12,961 nt of DNA from Acholeplasma sp. (GTDB lineage Bacteria > Bacillota_I > Bacilli_A > Acholeplasmatales > Acholeplasmataceae), in NCBI GenBank assembly GCA_012837395.1, contig DURF01000057.1, positions 1 to 12,961 on the forward strand. Reading direction: 5' to 3'. Below are positions 5,919 through 12,961 of this stretch, piece after piece (within the stretch, counting starts at the first letter, position 1; each line of letters begins with the position of its first letter). Under the pieces are notes generated by a model. It worked only from the letters and a program-made list of their open reading frames with translations. It had not been told where the DNA came from and did not search any database. Position numbers and translations under genes: made by a program.

Positions 5919-8093
5919 ATGGATTTATTATTTAAATCACTCTTTGACGTATTTAATACATATATTAAAAATGAAGCTGATGTTAAAAACATTGAAAAAG
6001 CTTATTTTTATGCACGCGATAAACATCAAGGTCAAATGCGTAGATCAGGTGAACCATATATAACACACCCGGTTGCGGTTGCAATTATTCTTGCTCACTT
6101 AGGTTCAGGACCTAATACATTAATTGCTGCGTTACTTCATGATGTTGTTGAAGATACAGATGCCACTTTTATGGACATAACAAAACTTTTTAGTGCTGAT
6201 GTATCAACCGTTATTGATGGGGTAACAAAACTTTCTAAATTAGAATTTACTGTTGAACCATCGCAAGCCGATAATCATCAAAAAATGTTAATTGCGATGG
6301 CTAAAGATATAAGAGTTATATTAATTAAAATCGCTGATAGACTTCATAATATGCGAACACTAGATTCTATGCCTAATGATCGTCAAATAAGAATTGCTAC
6401 TGAAACATTAGAGATTTATGCGCCAATTGCACATAAATTAGGGCTTTTCTTAATTAAAGCGGAATTAGAAGATCGGGCATTAAAATATGTTGAACCAAAT
6501 AAATATTATGAAATATCAAGATTAATACAAGCTAAGAAAGAAGAAAGAGAAAATTCAATTAATGAAGTAATTGAAGATATTAATGAGTTATTAAAAGATA
6601 ATAGTATTAAATCTTTTGAAATTAAAGGTCGCGTTAAAAATATTTATAGTATTTATAAAAAAATGTATTTAAATGGACGGGCATTTGAAGATATTTATGA
6701 TTTATTAGCAATTAGAATTATTGTTGATAAAGTTGAGGCATGTTATCAAAGTCTGGGTTTAATTCATGCAAACTTTACACCAATCCCAAGAAGATTTAAA
6801 GATTATATTGCGGTACCTAAACCAAACCTTTACCAATCACTTCATACAACAGTTTTATCTCATCAAGGTACTTTATTTGAAGTCCAAATTAGAACAAAAG
6901 AAATGGATGAAGTTGCTGAAATGGGGGTTGCTGCTCACTGGGCATATAAAGAAGGTAAAAATTATTCAAAAGAAAAAGAACAATTTGAAATTGCTCAAAA
7001 GTTAAAGTGGTATGGTGAGTTATTAAAAATGAGTGAAGACGCCTTAGATGATGATGCTGACTCACAAGATTTTGTTGAAAGTTTTAAAGATGATATTTTA
7101 AATGCTAACGTTTATGTTTTTACTCCAAAAGGAGAAGTAATTGAACTTCCAAAAGGAGCAACACCAATTGACTTTGCTTATCGGATTCATAGTGATGTTG
7201 GTAATAAAATGGTTGGAGCAACCGTAAATAATAAAATTGTTCCTATCGATTCAGAACTAAAAACTGGCGATGTTGTTAGTGTTAGAACATCTAAAGCATC
7301 GATTGGGCCAAGTGAGTCTTGGCTTAAGATTACAAAATCTAGTCATGCAAGAAATAAAATAAGAACTTTTTTAAATCGTAAAAATGCTGAAAAATTAACT
7401 CAACAAGGTAAAGATATTTTAGAAAAAGAGTTAAATGCTGCAAAAACTGATGAATATCCAACTGATGAGTTTACTAGAAAACATTTTTCTAAACAAAAAA
7501 TTAAAAATTTAGATGAACTATTTTTAGAAATAGGAAAAAACAATATAAGTGCTAAAACGGTTGTAACTAAACTTATAGGAGCCGAAATATCTAAAGATCA
7601 GTTTTTACAACGTCAAATGGAACGAGTAAGTAAAAACATTCGTTCAACTAGTGAAACAGGTATTATAGTTGAAGGACTAACAAGTCCACAAATAAAGCTT
7701 GCTAATTGTTGTAATCCTATTCCAGGTGATGAAATATCCGGTTATGTTTCAAAACAAGGAGGAATTATTGTTCATTCTCTTCATTGTCCTAACTTAGCGA
7801 ATTTATCAGATAAAAGAATTATTGAAGTAAGTTGGGCGATTGAAATAAACCGTAAATTTCCATCAATCTTAAAAATTATTGGTAATAGCAAACCAGACTT
7901 TTTATTTGATGTTGTTAAAACAGTCAATGCTTCAAATGTTTCAGTTGCTGAAATGAATTCACAAACAAATCAATCATTAGAAACAACAATCAAATTAAAA
8001 GTTTTAATTGAAGATAAAAACCAATTAGAAAAACTAATCGCAAACATTCAAAAAATTAGTGATGTTTATAGTGTTGAGCGTGATACACAATGA
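5919..8093 (+). CDS. relA: Bifunctional (p)ppGpp synthetase/hydrolase, long RSH family (Rel)
   Basis: Rel makes (p)ppGpp from GTP/GDP and ATP on starved ribosomes and also degrades it. The 724 residues and full domain set match long Rel enzymes. The HD hydrolase domain is near 25-195, with H50, HDVVED at 74-79 and DRLHNMR at 140-146. The synthetase domain is near 235-345, with GRVKN at 237-241, RFKD at 292-295 and EVQIRT at 321-326. RFKD is the RXKD motif of bifunctional Rel rather than the EXDD of synthesis-only RelA. The TGS domain is near 396-456. A zinc-finger-like region has C597-C598, H619 and C623. A C-terminal ACT domain spans about 645-720. All HD and synthetase landmarks are intact, so both activities are expected. 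The ribosome binding site is weak, suggesting coupling to apt. The TGA stop overlaps the dtd start as ATGA. Confidence 0.97.
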   Translation: MDLLFKSLFDVFNTYIKNEADVKNIEKAYFYARDKHQGQMRRSGEPYITHPVAVAIILAHLGSGPNTLIAALLHDVVEDTDATFMDITKLFSADVSTVIDGVTKLSKLEFTVEPSQADNHQKMLIAMAKDIRVILIKIADRLHNMRTLDSMPNDRQIRIATETLEIYAPIAHKLGLFLIKAELEDRALKYVEPNKYYEISRLIQAKKEERENSINEVIEDINELLKDNSIKSFEIKGRVKNIYSIYKKMYLNGRAFEDIYDLLAIRIIVDKVEACYQSLGLIHANFTPIPRRFKDYIAVPKPNLYQSLHTTVLSHQGTLFEVQIRTKEMDEVAEMGVAAHWAYKEGKNYSKEKEQFEIAQKLKWYGELLKMSEDALDDDADSQDFVESFKDDILNANVYVFTPKGEVIELPKGATPIDFAYRIHSDVGNKMVGATVNNKIVPIDSELKTGDVVSVRTSKASIGPSESWLKITKSSHARNKIRTFLNRKNAEKLTQQGKDILEKELNAAKTDEYPTDEFTRKHFSKQKIKNLDELFLEIGKNNISAKTVVTKLIGAEISKDQFLQRQMERVSKNIRSTSETGIIVEGLTSPQIKLANCCNPIPGDEISGYVSKQGGIIVHSLHCPNLANLSDKRIIEVSWAIEINRKFPSILKIIGNSKPDFLFDVVKTVNASNVSVAEMNSQTNQSLETTIKLKVLIEDKNQLEKLIANIQKISDVYSVERDTQ

Positions 8094-8527
8094 AATTAGT
8101 TGTTCAAAGAGTAAAAAAAGCGAAAGTTATTATTGATAATAAAGTTTATAGTGAAATTAAACAAGGATTTTTAGTTTATTTAGGAATAACTCATAGTGAT
8201 ACATTTGAAGATGTTATAAAGTATGTTAATAAAGTTGCTAATTTACGAGTTTTTGAAGATGAAAACGGCAAAATGAATTTAAGCATTGATAAAATAAATG
8301 GTGAGTTTTTAGTTGTATCACAATTTACTTTATACGCTAATAGTCAAAGAGGTAACAGACCTTCTTTTATAGAAGCTGCTAACCCAGATATTGCAATCCC
8401 ACTTTATGAACTTTTTATTAGTGAATTATCAAAAAAACATATTGTTAAATCTGGTCAATTTGGAGCAAACATGCAAATTGAATCTATTAATGATGGTCCA
8501 GTTACAATCATTTTAGAAAAACTCTAA
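8090..8527 (+). CDS. dtd: D-aminoacyl-tRNA deacylase
   Basis: Dtd removes D-amino acids (and Gly from tRNA-Ala) from mischarged tRNAs, a proofreading step in translation. It has 145 residues, the standard length. The two active-site motifs are intact: SQFTLYA at 77-83 and the cross-subunit cis Gly-Pro motif in NDGPVT at 134-139. The N-terminus MKLVVQRV is typical. The start codon overlaps the relA stop as ATGA and no strong ribosome binding site is visible, so translation is probably coupled to relA. No terminator follows. A new promoter begins on the base after the dtd stop, so some relA-operon transcripts could run into the T-box leader. Confidence 0.96.
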   Translation: MKLVVQRVKKAKVIIDNKVYSEIKQGFLVYLGITHSDTFEDVIKYVNKVANLRVFEDENGKMNLSIDKINGEFLVVSQFTLYANSQRGNRPSFIEAANPDIAIPLYELFISELSKKHIVKSGQFGANMQIESINDGPVTIILEKL

Positions 8528-8556
8528 TTGACAAAAGAAATATATTAATATAAAAT
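8528..8556 (+). promoter_or_regulatory. Consensus promoter of the T-box/hisS-aspS operon
   Basis: A perfect TTGACA (8528-8533) starts at the base after the dtd stop, and TAAAAT (8551-8556) follows after exactly 17 bases. The predicted transcription start is near 8563-8565, which places the 5' end of the T-box leader only about 10-13 bases before its first helix. Confidence 0.87.
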
Positions 8557-8562
8557 ATTAAT

Positions 8563-8722
8563 AGTTAATTAAATCGTCGATGATAAAGGATGTTGGGAAC
8601 AACTGTGACACCTTTGGAGACAAATATAAACTTTAAAGCGTTAGTATTAAATACTAAAATTAAGGTGGCACCGCGGATTAATATTCGTCCTTATCATTTT
8701 TTAGGGACGAATTTTTATTTTT
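8563..8722 (+). promoter_or_regulatory. T-box riboswitch (tRNA-sensing leader), unusually short Stem I, Asp-type specifier
   Basis: The core AAGGTGGCACCGCGG (8662-8676) is a textbook T-box. The antiterminator pairs AAGG (8662-8665) with CCTT (8689-8692) and GCG (8673-8675) with CGT (8686-8688), leaving the bulge TGGCACC (8666-8672). Stem III is TTAGTAT/ATACTAA (8641-8657). Stem I runs only 8576-8621: GTC/GAC base, a GATGA...GGAG kink-turn-like element, AAAGG/CCTTT (8585-8589 with 8611-8615), a specifier loop, then a short GTTG/CAAC hairpin with a GGAA tetraloop (8592-8603). The 3' side of the loop, TGTGACA (8604-8610), contains GAC followed by A, the normal position of specifier plus purine; a CAC overlaps it. 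TGGC in the bulge fits a tRNA with G73, as in tRNA-Asp. Uncharged tRNA binding should favour antitermination of the downstream synthetase genes. No Stem II is visible. Confidence 0.93.
8683..8722 (+). terminator. T-box attenuator terminator
   Basis: ATTCGTCC (8683-8690) pairs with GGACGAAT (8705-8712), followed by a T-rich tract to 8722. The 5' arm contains the CGTCC needed for the antiterminator, so the two structures exclude each other, as in other T-box leaders. The AAGGAG ribosome binding site of the next gene follows at 8724-8729. Confidence 0.9.
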
Positions 8723-8735
8723 TAAGGAGTTAACT

Positions 8736-9251
8736 ATGTATAAAATTATGGATGATTATTATTTAAGAACAGTAAAACTAGAAGATGCAGCTTCACTTTA
8801 TGAATTTTCTAAAGATAAAGAAGTGACTAAATATTTATCTTGGGAAGCACATAAAAATATTGAAGAAACTATTAATGTTATTACTAATTATTATTTAACT
8901 AAAGACCCTAAGAGTTTTGTTATTGTAAATAAAGAAAACATCGCAATCGGTGTTATTGACTTTAATGTAGTTAGTAGAAGTGAATATATGGAAATAGGTT
9001 ATTTTCTAAATCCTAAATATCATAATAAAGGTATTATGACAAATGCAGTAAAAAAATTATTAGAAATAGGATTTAATAAATTAAAATATGAAGTAATAGC
9101 TATTTCCCATATAGTTGAAAATATTCAATCTAAAAGAGTAATTGAAAAAGTAGGATTTAAGTATATAAAAACAATTGATAATATATTATATAAAAACAAA
9201 AACTACAGTTTATTATATTATGAGATGAAAGGAACGGATTTTAATGAATAG
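8736..9251 (+). CDS. GNAT family N-acetyltransferase, RimJ/RimL-like, substrate unknown
   Basis: This 171-residue protein has the layout of RimJ/RimL-type GNAT enzymes, which move the acetyl group of acetyl-CoA to protein N-termini or small amines. Visible landmarks are LRTVKLEDAASLYEF near 10-24, the motif A strand and loop EIGYFLNPKYHNKGIMTNA at 86-104, where HNKGIM takes the place of the CoA pyrophosphate-binding Q/R-x-x-G-x-G/A loop, and the motif B segment EN.QSKRVIEKVGF at 128-141. An AAGGAG site lies 6 bases before the ATG. It is the first gene after the T-box terminator and its last 8 bases overlap hisS, so it is under T-box control and translated next to hisS. The substrate cannot be read from sequence. 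It could be a ribosomal-protein or antibiotic acetyltransferase, but nothing specific supports either. Confidence 0.85.
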   Translation: MYKIMDDYYLRTVKLEDAASLYEFSKDKEVTKYLSWEAHKNIEETINVITNYYLTKDPKSFVIVNKENIAIGVIDFNVVSRSEYMEIGYFLNPKYHNKGIMTNAVKKLLEIGFNKLKYEVIAISHIVENIQSKRVIEKVGFKYIKTIDNILYKNKNYSLLYYEMKGTDFNE

Positions 9252-10506
9252 AGCAAAAGGAACTTATGATGTTTTACCTAATGATATAAAAAAATGGCAA
9301 TATTTAGAAAATATCGCCAAAAATATAGCAACAAAATATAATTTTAGTGAAATAAGAACACCAATTTTTGAATATAGTGGCGTCTTTCACCGTGAATCAG
9401 AATTATCAGATATGGTAACTAAAGAAACATATAACTTTAAAGATAAAGGTAATCGTGATCTTACTTTAAGACCAGAAGGAACTGCAGGTGTTATAAGAGC
9501 ATATGTTGAAAATAAATTATATGTTGAAAGTGATTTATTAAAGGTTTATTCTATTGGACCAAACTTTAGATATGAACGCCCTCAAAAAGGTAGATACCGT
9601 CAGTTTTCACAATTTAGTCTTGAAGCAATCGGCATTAAATCAGCCCTTTTAGATGCAGAAGTTATTAAGATGTCACAAGAGTTTATTGAAACTTTAGGAC
9701 TTAAAAATGTTTCAATCGAAATTAATTCAATTGGTGATTTAAAATCAAGAGAAAACTATTTAGAAGCTTTAGTTAACTATTTAACACCTTTTAAAGAGGA
9801 ATTATCAAATGATTCTAAAGAACGCTTAATTAAAAACCCATTAAGAATATTGGATAGTAAAGATAAAAAAGATCAAGAAATTATTAAAGATGCTCCTAAA
9901 CCAATTGATTATTTATCAGTTGAGTCTAGCAATTATTTTAATGAATTATTAAAATATTTAAAAATATTTAATGTTAACTATAAAGTAAATAATCAATTAG
10001 TAAGAGGATTAGACTATTATAGTGATACAGTCTTTGAAGTAAAAGCGGAAATTAAAGACTTTGGTGCCCAAAATGTTTTAGGTGGGGGCGGAAGATACGA
10101 TAATCTAGTAAGTGAACTAGGCGGACCTAAAACTTCAGCAATTGGGTTTGCTTTTGGAATGGAAAGACTTCTATATGCGCTTGAAGCAGAAGAAGTACTA
10201 AATTTAGAAGAAGACAGTTTAGATGTTTTTATTATTAATTTTAGTAAAGAATTTAATTTATATACAACAAGTTTATTAACTGAGTTAAGAAATAATAATT
10301 ACTTTGTTGATCTTGATTTTACTAATAAAAGCTTTAAATCACAATTGAAAAAAGCATTAAAATTAAATGCTAAGATATTAGTAATTGTTGGTGATGAAGA
10401 GTTTAATAATAATATGGTTACAGTTAAAAATACTAAAACTGAAGAACAAACAACAATTAAAAAAGATGAATTAATTAAAACAATTAAGAAAGAGTTAGGA
10501 TATTAA
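9244..10506 (+). CDS. hisS: Histidyl-tRNA synthetase
   Basis: HisRS charges tRNA-His with histidine in the cytoplasm. The 420 residues match the family. Class II landmarks are all present: GTYDVLP at 6-12, TPIFE at 39-43, RPEGTAG at 76-82, motif 2 GPNFRYERPQKGRYRQFSQF at 105-124, the HisRS-specific LVRGLDYY at 252-259 and motif 3 AIGFAFGMERL at 299-309. The anticodon-binding domain follows from about 327. LVRGLDYY, the histidine-A motif, separates true HisRS from some HisZ paralogues. AAAGGA lies 10 bases before the ATG, and the start overlaps the GNAT gene by 8 bases. aspS begins two bases after the stop. The pair hisS-aspS is a conserved Firmicutes unit, here behind a T-box with an extra gene in between. 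Confidence 0.97.
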   Translation: MNRAKGTYDVLPNDIKKWQYLENIAKNIATKYNFSEIRTPIFEYSGVFHRESELSDMVTKETYNFKDKGNRDLTLRPEGTAGVIRAYVENKLYVESDLLKVYSIGPNFRYERPQKGRYRQFSQFSLEAIGIKSALLDAEVIKMSQEFIETLGLKNVSIEINSIGDLKSRENYLEALVNYLTPFKEELSNDSKERLIKNPLRILDSKDKKDQEIIKDAPKPIDYLSVESSNYFNELLKYLKIFNVNYKVNNQLVRGLDYYSDTVFEVKAEIKDFGAQNVLGGGGRYDNLVSELGGPKTSAIGFAFGMERLLYALEAEEVLNLEEDSLDVFIINFSKEFNLYTTSLLTELRNNNYFVDLDFTNKSFKSQLKKALKLNAKILVIVGDEEFNNNMVTVKNTKTEEQTTIKKDELIKTIKKELGY

Positions 10507-10507
10507 A

Positions 10508-12223
10508 ATGCGGACACATTATAATAATGAATTAACAATTAAAAATTTAGGACAAAGAGTTACACTAAATGGCTGGGTTAGTCGAACAAGAAACTTAGGA
10601 AGTTTATTTTTTGCTGACTTAAGAGACCGTTTTGGAATAACTCAATTAACATTTGCTGAGGGAGAAATCTTTACTAAAGCACATGTTTTAAAATCAGAAT
10701 ATGTTATTGAAATTGAAGGGATTGTAATTGAAAGACAAAGTAAAAATCCTAATTTAAAAACTGGTGAAATTGAAGTTTTAGTCGATAAATTAGAAATTTT
10801 AAATGAAGCTAAACAACCACCAATTATTATTAGTGATGATGAAAATATTTTAGAAGAAACTAGATTAAAATACCGTTATTTAGATTTAAGAATTCCAAAA
10901 CAACAAAAATATTTAATCGAAAGACATAAAATTGTTCAATCAGTACGTAATGTTTTAGTTAATAGAGGCTTTTATGAACTAGAAACACCGTTTTTAGGGC
11001 GTTCAACCCCTGAAGGTGCTAGAGACTACTTAGTACCTTCAAGAATTCATCCTGGCAACTTTTATGCGCTACCTCAATCACCGCAATTATATAAACAATT
11101 ATTTATGGTTGCAGGTTTTGAGAAGTATTTCCAAATTACTAAATGTTTTAGAGATGAAGACTTAAGAGCTGACCGTCAACCTGAATTTACCCAAATTGAT
11201 ATCGAAGCATCATTCATAAATGAAAAAGATATTATGAATTTAGCTGAAGAGTTAGTAATTGATACTTTTAACAATGTATTAAATTTAAAAGTTGATGCTA
11301 ATTTTGATCAAATTACATTTAATGACGCACTTAAATATTATGGAACTGATAAACCTGATCGTAGATTTGAAATGTTAATTAAAGATTATACAAAATATTT
11401 TAAAAATATTGATGTTCCACTATTTAATAATGAATCATATATTGCAGGTATCATAGTTGATGAAGCAAAATTTTATTCAAGAAAGAAAATAGATGAGTTA
11501 ACAAATATTATTAAAAAACATAATGCAAAAGCATTAGCTTTTATTAAAAATAATAATGGTGAATATAGCGGAAGTATTGTAAAAAACTTAAATGATGAAC
11601 AGTTAAACAATCTTAAATTAGAAGATAATCAAATGTTATTATTAATTCCAGGTGAATTTGAAACTGTTTCTAATGCACTAGGAGTATTAAGATTACAAGT
11701 AGCTAAAGATTTAAATTTAATTGATAATAACAAATATGACTTTTTATGGGTTGTAGACTTTCCATTATTAGAGTTTGATCATGAAGATAATCGTTTTTAC
11801 GCAAGACATCACCCATTTACTCATCCTAAAAATGTTGATGATTTAAAAAATAATCCTAAACAAGCACTAGCTAGAGCGTATGATTTAGTTATTAATGGTT
11901 ATGAAGTAGCAGGTGGATCAATTAGAATTCATCAAAGTGATGTTCAAGATTTAATGTTTGAAACACTAGGATTTAGTGATGCTGAAATTAAAGCAAAATT
12001 CGGCTTTTTTGTTGATGCCTTAAAATATGGAACACCACCACATGGTGGGATTGCTTTTGGTTTAGATAGACTAGTAATGTTAATAACTAAAACTAATAAC
12101 ATTAAAGATGTAATTGCTTTTCCAAAAACTCAGAATGCTAGAGATTTAATGATGGATGCACCTAATTTAGTTGAAGAAATCCAATTAAAGGAATTAAGTA
12201 TTAAGGTTAGTGAGGATAAATAA
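10508..12223 (+). CDS. aspS: Aspartyl-tRNA synthetase
   Basis: AspRS charges tRNA-Asp with aspartate. The 571 residues fit the bacterial type with the GAD insertion. The N-terminal OB-fold anticodon domain shows GWVSRTRNLG..FADLRDR at 22-41. The class II core has ETPFL at 159-163, TPEGARDY at 167-174, QSPQ at 190-193, motif 2 FRDEDLRADRQPEFTQ at 214-229 and motif 3 GGIAFGLDR at 513-521. The bacterial insertion lies near 275-405, and HHPFTHP is at 434-440. The ATG is one base after the hisS stop, with AGGA inside the hisS end about 7 bases upstream, so the two are probably co-translated. No AsnS or GatCAB gene is in the window, so whether this enzyme also charges tRNA-Asn cannot be told. The T-box specifier GAC matches this gene's cognate tRNA. 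Confidence 0.97.
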   Translation: MRTHYNNELTIKNLGQRVTLNGWVSRTRNLGSLFFADLRDRFGITQLTFAEGEIFTKAHVLKSEYVIEIEGIVIERQSKNPNLKTGEIEVLVDKLEILNEAKQPPIIISDDENILEETRLKYRYLDLRIPKQQKYLIERHKIVQSVRNVLVNRGFYELETPFLGRSTPEGARDYLVPSRIHPGNFYALPQSPQLYKQLFMVAGFEKYFQITKCFRDEDLRADRQPEFTQIDIEASFINEKDIMNLAEELVIDTFNNVLNLKVDANFDQITFNDALKYYGTDKPDRRFEMLIKDYTKYFKNIDVPLFNNESYIAGIIVDEAKFYSRKKIDELTNIIKKHNAKALAFIKNNNGEYSGSIVKNLNDEQLNNLKLEDNQMLLLIPGEFETVSNALGVLRLQVAKDLNLIDNNKYDFLWVVDFPLLEFDHEDNRFYARHHPFTHPKNVDDLKNNPKQALARAYDLVINGYEVAGGSIRIHQSDVQDLMFETLGFSDAEIKAKFGFFVDALKYGTPPHGGIAFGLDRLVMLITKTNNIKDVIAFPKTQNARDLMMDAPNLVEEIQLKELSIKVSEDK

Positions 12224-12225
12224 TA

Positions 12226-12711
12226 ATGAAAAGAGATAAATATTTGACATGGAATGAGTATTTCATGGGTGTTGCCAGCCTCTCAGCTCAAAGAAGTAAA
12301 GATCCTAATACAAGAGTTGGTGCTTGTATTGTCAATGAAGAAAAAAGAATTGTAAGTATTGGTTATAATGGTTTTCCAAGAGGGGCTAGTGATGATCACT
12401 TCCCATGGAATAATGAAGGAGACTTACTAAATTCTAAATATGCTTACGTTGTTCATGCTGAGGCAAACGCCATTTTAAATGCAACCACTAGCGTTAAAAA
12501 CACAACTATTTATGTAACCCTTTTTCCCTGTCATGAATGTACAAAATTAATTATTCAAAGTGGAATTAAAAAAATAGTTTATGCTGATAATAAATACAGT
12601 AATACAGATTCACATAAAGCAGCACTCAAAATGTTAGATGCAGCCGGTGTTTTGTATGAACAAATGGAATTTGGTGAAGTAGTTTATGTTAAAGATAATA
12701 AAGAAATATAA
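12226..12711 (+). CDS. comEB: dCMP deaminase (ComEB-like, cytidine/deoxycytidylate deaminase family)
   Basis: The enzyme deaminates dCMP to dUMP, a precursor for thymidylate synthesis. The 161 residues show the zinc-deaminase signature: HAEANAI at 77-83, with H77 as zinc ligand and E79 as the proton shuttle, and PCHEC at 101-105, with C102 and C105 as the other ligands. The N-terminal half reads TWNEYFM..A.L.A.RSKDPNTRVGA.IV (8-36) followed by GYNGFPRG at 46-53, which is typical of dCMP deaminases rather than tRNA or cytidine deaminases. The ATG lies two bases after the aspS stop, with GAGGA inside the aspS end as ribosome binding site. The gene therefore looks like part of the synthetase operon, with no promoter or terminator between. 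The next gene starts inside its last 26 bases. Confidence 0.93.
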   Translation: MKRDKYLTWNEYFMGVASLSAQRSKDPNTRVGACIVNEEKRIVSIGYNGFPRGASDDHFPWNNEGDLLNSKYAYVVHAEANAILNATTSVKNTTIYVTLFPCHECTKLIIQSGIKKIVYADNKYSNTDSHKAALKMLDAAGVLYEQMEFGEVVYVKDNKEI

Positions 12712-12961
12712 AAAGTTTTTAATTGCGATAAGTTTTGCTTATATTTACTTATTAATTGTTTTGCTTACCCCTAGTAAACATATCGCAATTACCCCTGGTG
12801 AAGTTAATAATGTTGATGATATATATGTTATTGAAGGTGTTGACTTTGATAGTAATTTTAATGTTGTCAGTGTTTATAGTTGGCCAGAAATAACCGTTTT
12901 TCAAAAATGGTTAATTAATAATACTAATAGATATGAATTAAGACCACAAAGTAACTACGAA
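12686..12961 (+). CDS. Start of a PDZ/Lon-type membrane-anchored serine protease (YlbL/SepM-like), truncated by window
   Basis: An ATG at 12686, inside the end of comEB in another frame, opens a frame with no stop to the window edge (92 codons). GGTGA lies 8 bases upstream. The protein starts with a basic stretch (KIIKKYKK), then a single hydrophobic segment at about 11-28 typical of an uncleaved signal anchor, then PGE at 37-39 and D..YVIEG near 45-51, followed by a beta-rich region with VVSVYSWPEITVFQKWL near 59-75. This order matches the N-terminus of the YlbL/SepM family (N-terminal anchor, PDZ domain, C-terminal Lon-type Ser/Lys protease domain facing outside). The catalytic part is beyond the window, so the family call rests on the N-terminus only. 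The overlap suggests translational coupling to comEB. Confidence 0.65.
   Translation, partial: MLKIIKKYKKFLIAISFAYIYLLIVLLTPSKHIAITPGEVNNVDDIYVIEGVDFDSNFNVVSVYSWPEITVFQKWLINNTNRYELRPQSNYE

Noticed and set aside
6766..7005. 79-codon open frame inside relA
   Set aside because: It is in another frame across the conserved synthetase domain of relA, with no start signal. It is a shadow of AT-rich coding sequence.
8631..8638. CTTTAAAG palindrome in the T-box linker as a possible Stem II
   Set aside because: A 4+4 palindrome with no loop cannot form a useful hairpin, and no partner for a Stem IIA/B pseudoknot was seen.
1..12961. Mycoplasma-type code (TGA as Trp)
   Set aside because: All proteins are full length with TGG for Trp, and TGA acts as a stop in relA and rarA at family-typical ends.

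Overview
The window is strongly AT-rich and tightly packed. It reads as a Firmicutes/Tenericutes-type chromosome with small genes, short gaps, AAGGAG-like ribosome binding sites, a T-box leader and a TPP riboswitch. Every gene uses TGG for Trp, and TGA serves as a true stop (relA, rarA), so this is the standard bacterial code and not Mycoplasma/Spiroplasma code 4. A standard-code lineage close to Acholeplasma, Haloplasma or Izemoplasma, or a related low-GC Firmicute, fits best; this placement is inference. No rRNA, tRNA, CRISPR array, insertion sequence or phage gene was seen.

Layout. (1) 1-771: 3' part of a pyrimidine-nucleoside phosphorylase gene, followed by a strong terminator. (2) 817-1674: extended -10 promoter, TPP riboswitch, attenuator hairpin and the thiamine transporter gene thiT. 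(3) 1655-2212, minus strand: recU (Holliday-junction resolvase), whose 3' end overlaps that of thiT. (4) 2329-4008: an RNase J paralogue that has lost a metal-binding His, so it looks J2-like. (5) 4022-5272, minus strand: rarA, separated from the RNase J gene by one bidirectional hairpin. (6) 5326-8527: apt-relA-dtd operon (purine salvage, (p)ppGpp control, D-aminoacyl-tRNA proofreading) from a TTGAAA/TAAAAT promoter divergent from rarA. (7) 8528-12961: TTGACA/TAAAAT promoter, a very short T-box leader, then a GNAT acetyltransferase, hisS, aspS, a dCMP deaminase and the start of a membrane-anchored PDZ/Lon (YlbL/SepM-type) protease, nearly all touching or overlapping.

How it fits together. 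Blocks 5-7 recall the Bacillus subtilis order recJ-apt-relA-dtd-...-hisS-aspS-...-rarA (from memory), with rarA now upstream and divergent and recJ absent at the expected place. The T-box ties the synthetase operon to tRNA charging. Its specifier region contains GACAC, which holds GAC (Asp) and an overlapping CAC (His), directly upstream of genes for exactly those two synthetases. The acceptor-binding bulge TGGC matches a G73 tRNA such as tRNA-Asp. The leader seems to lack both the distal half of Stem I and Stem II. That minimal T-box, the degenerate RNase J and the Glu-to-Asp change at the RecU active site are the items most worth a second look.
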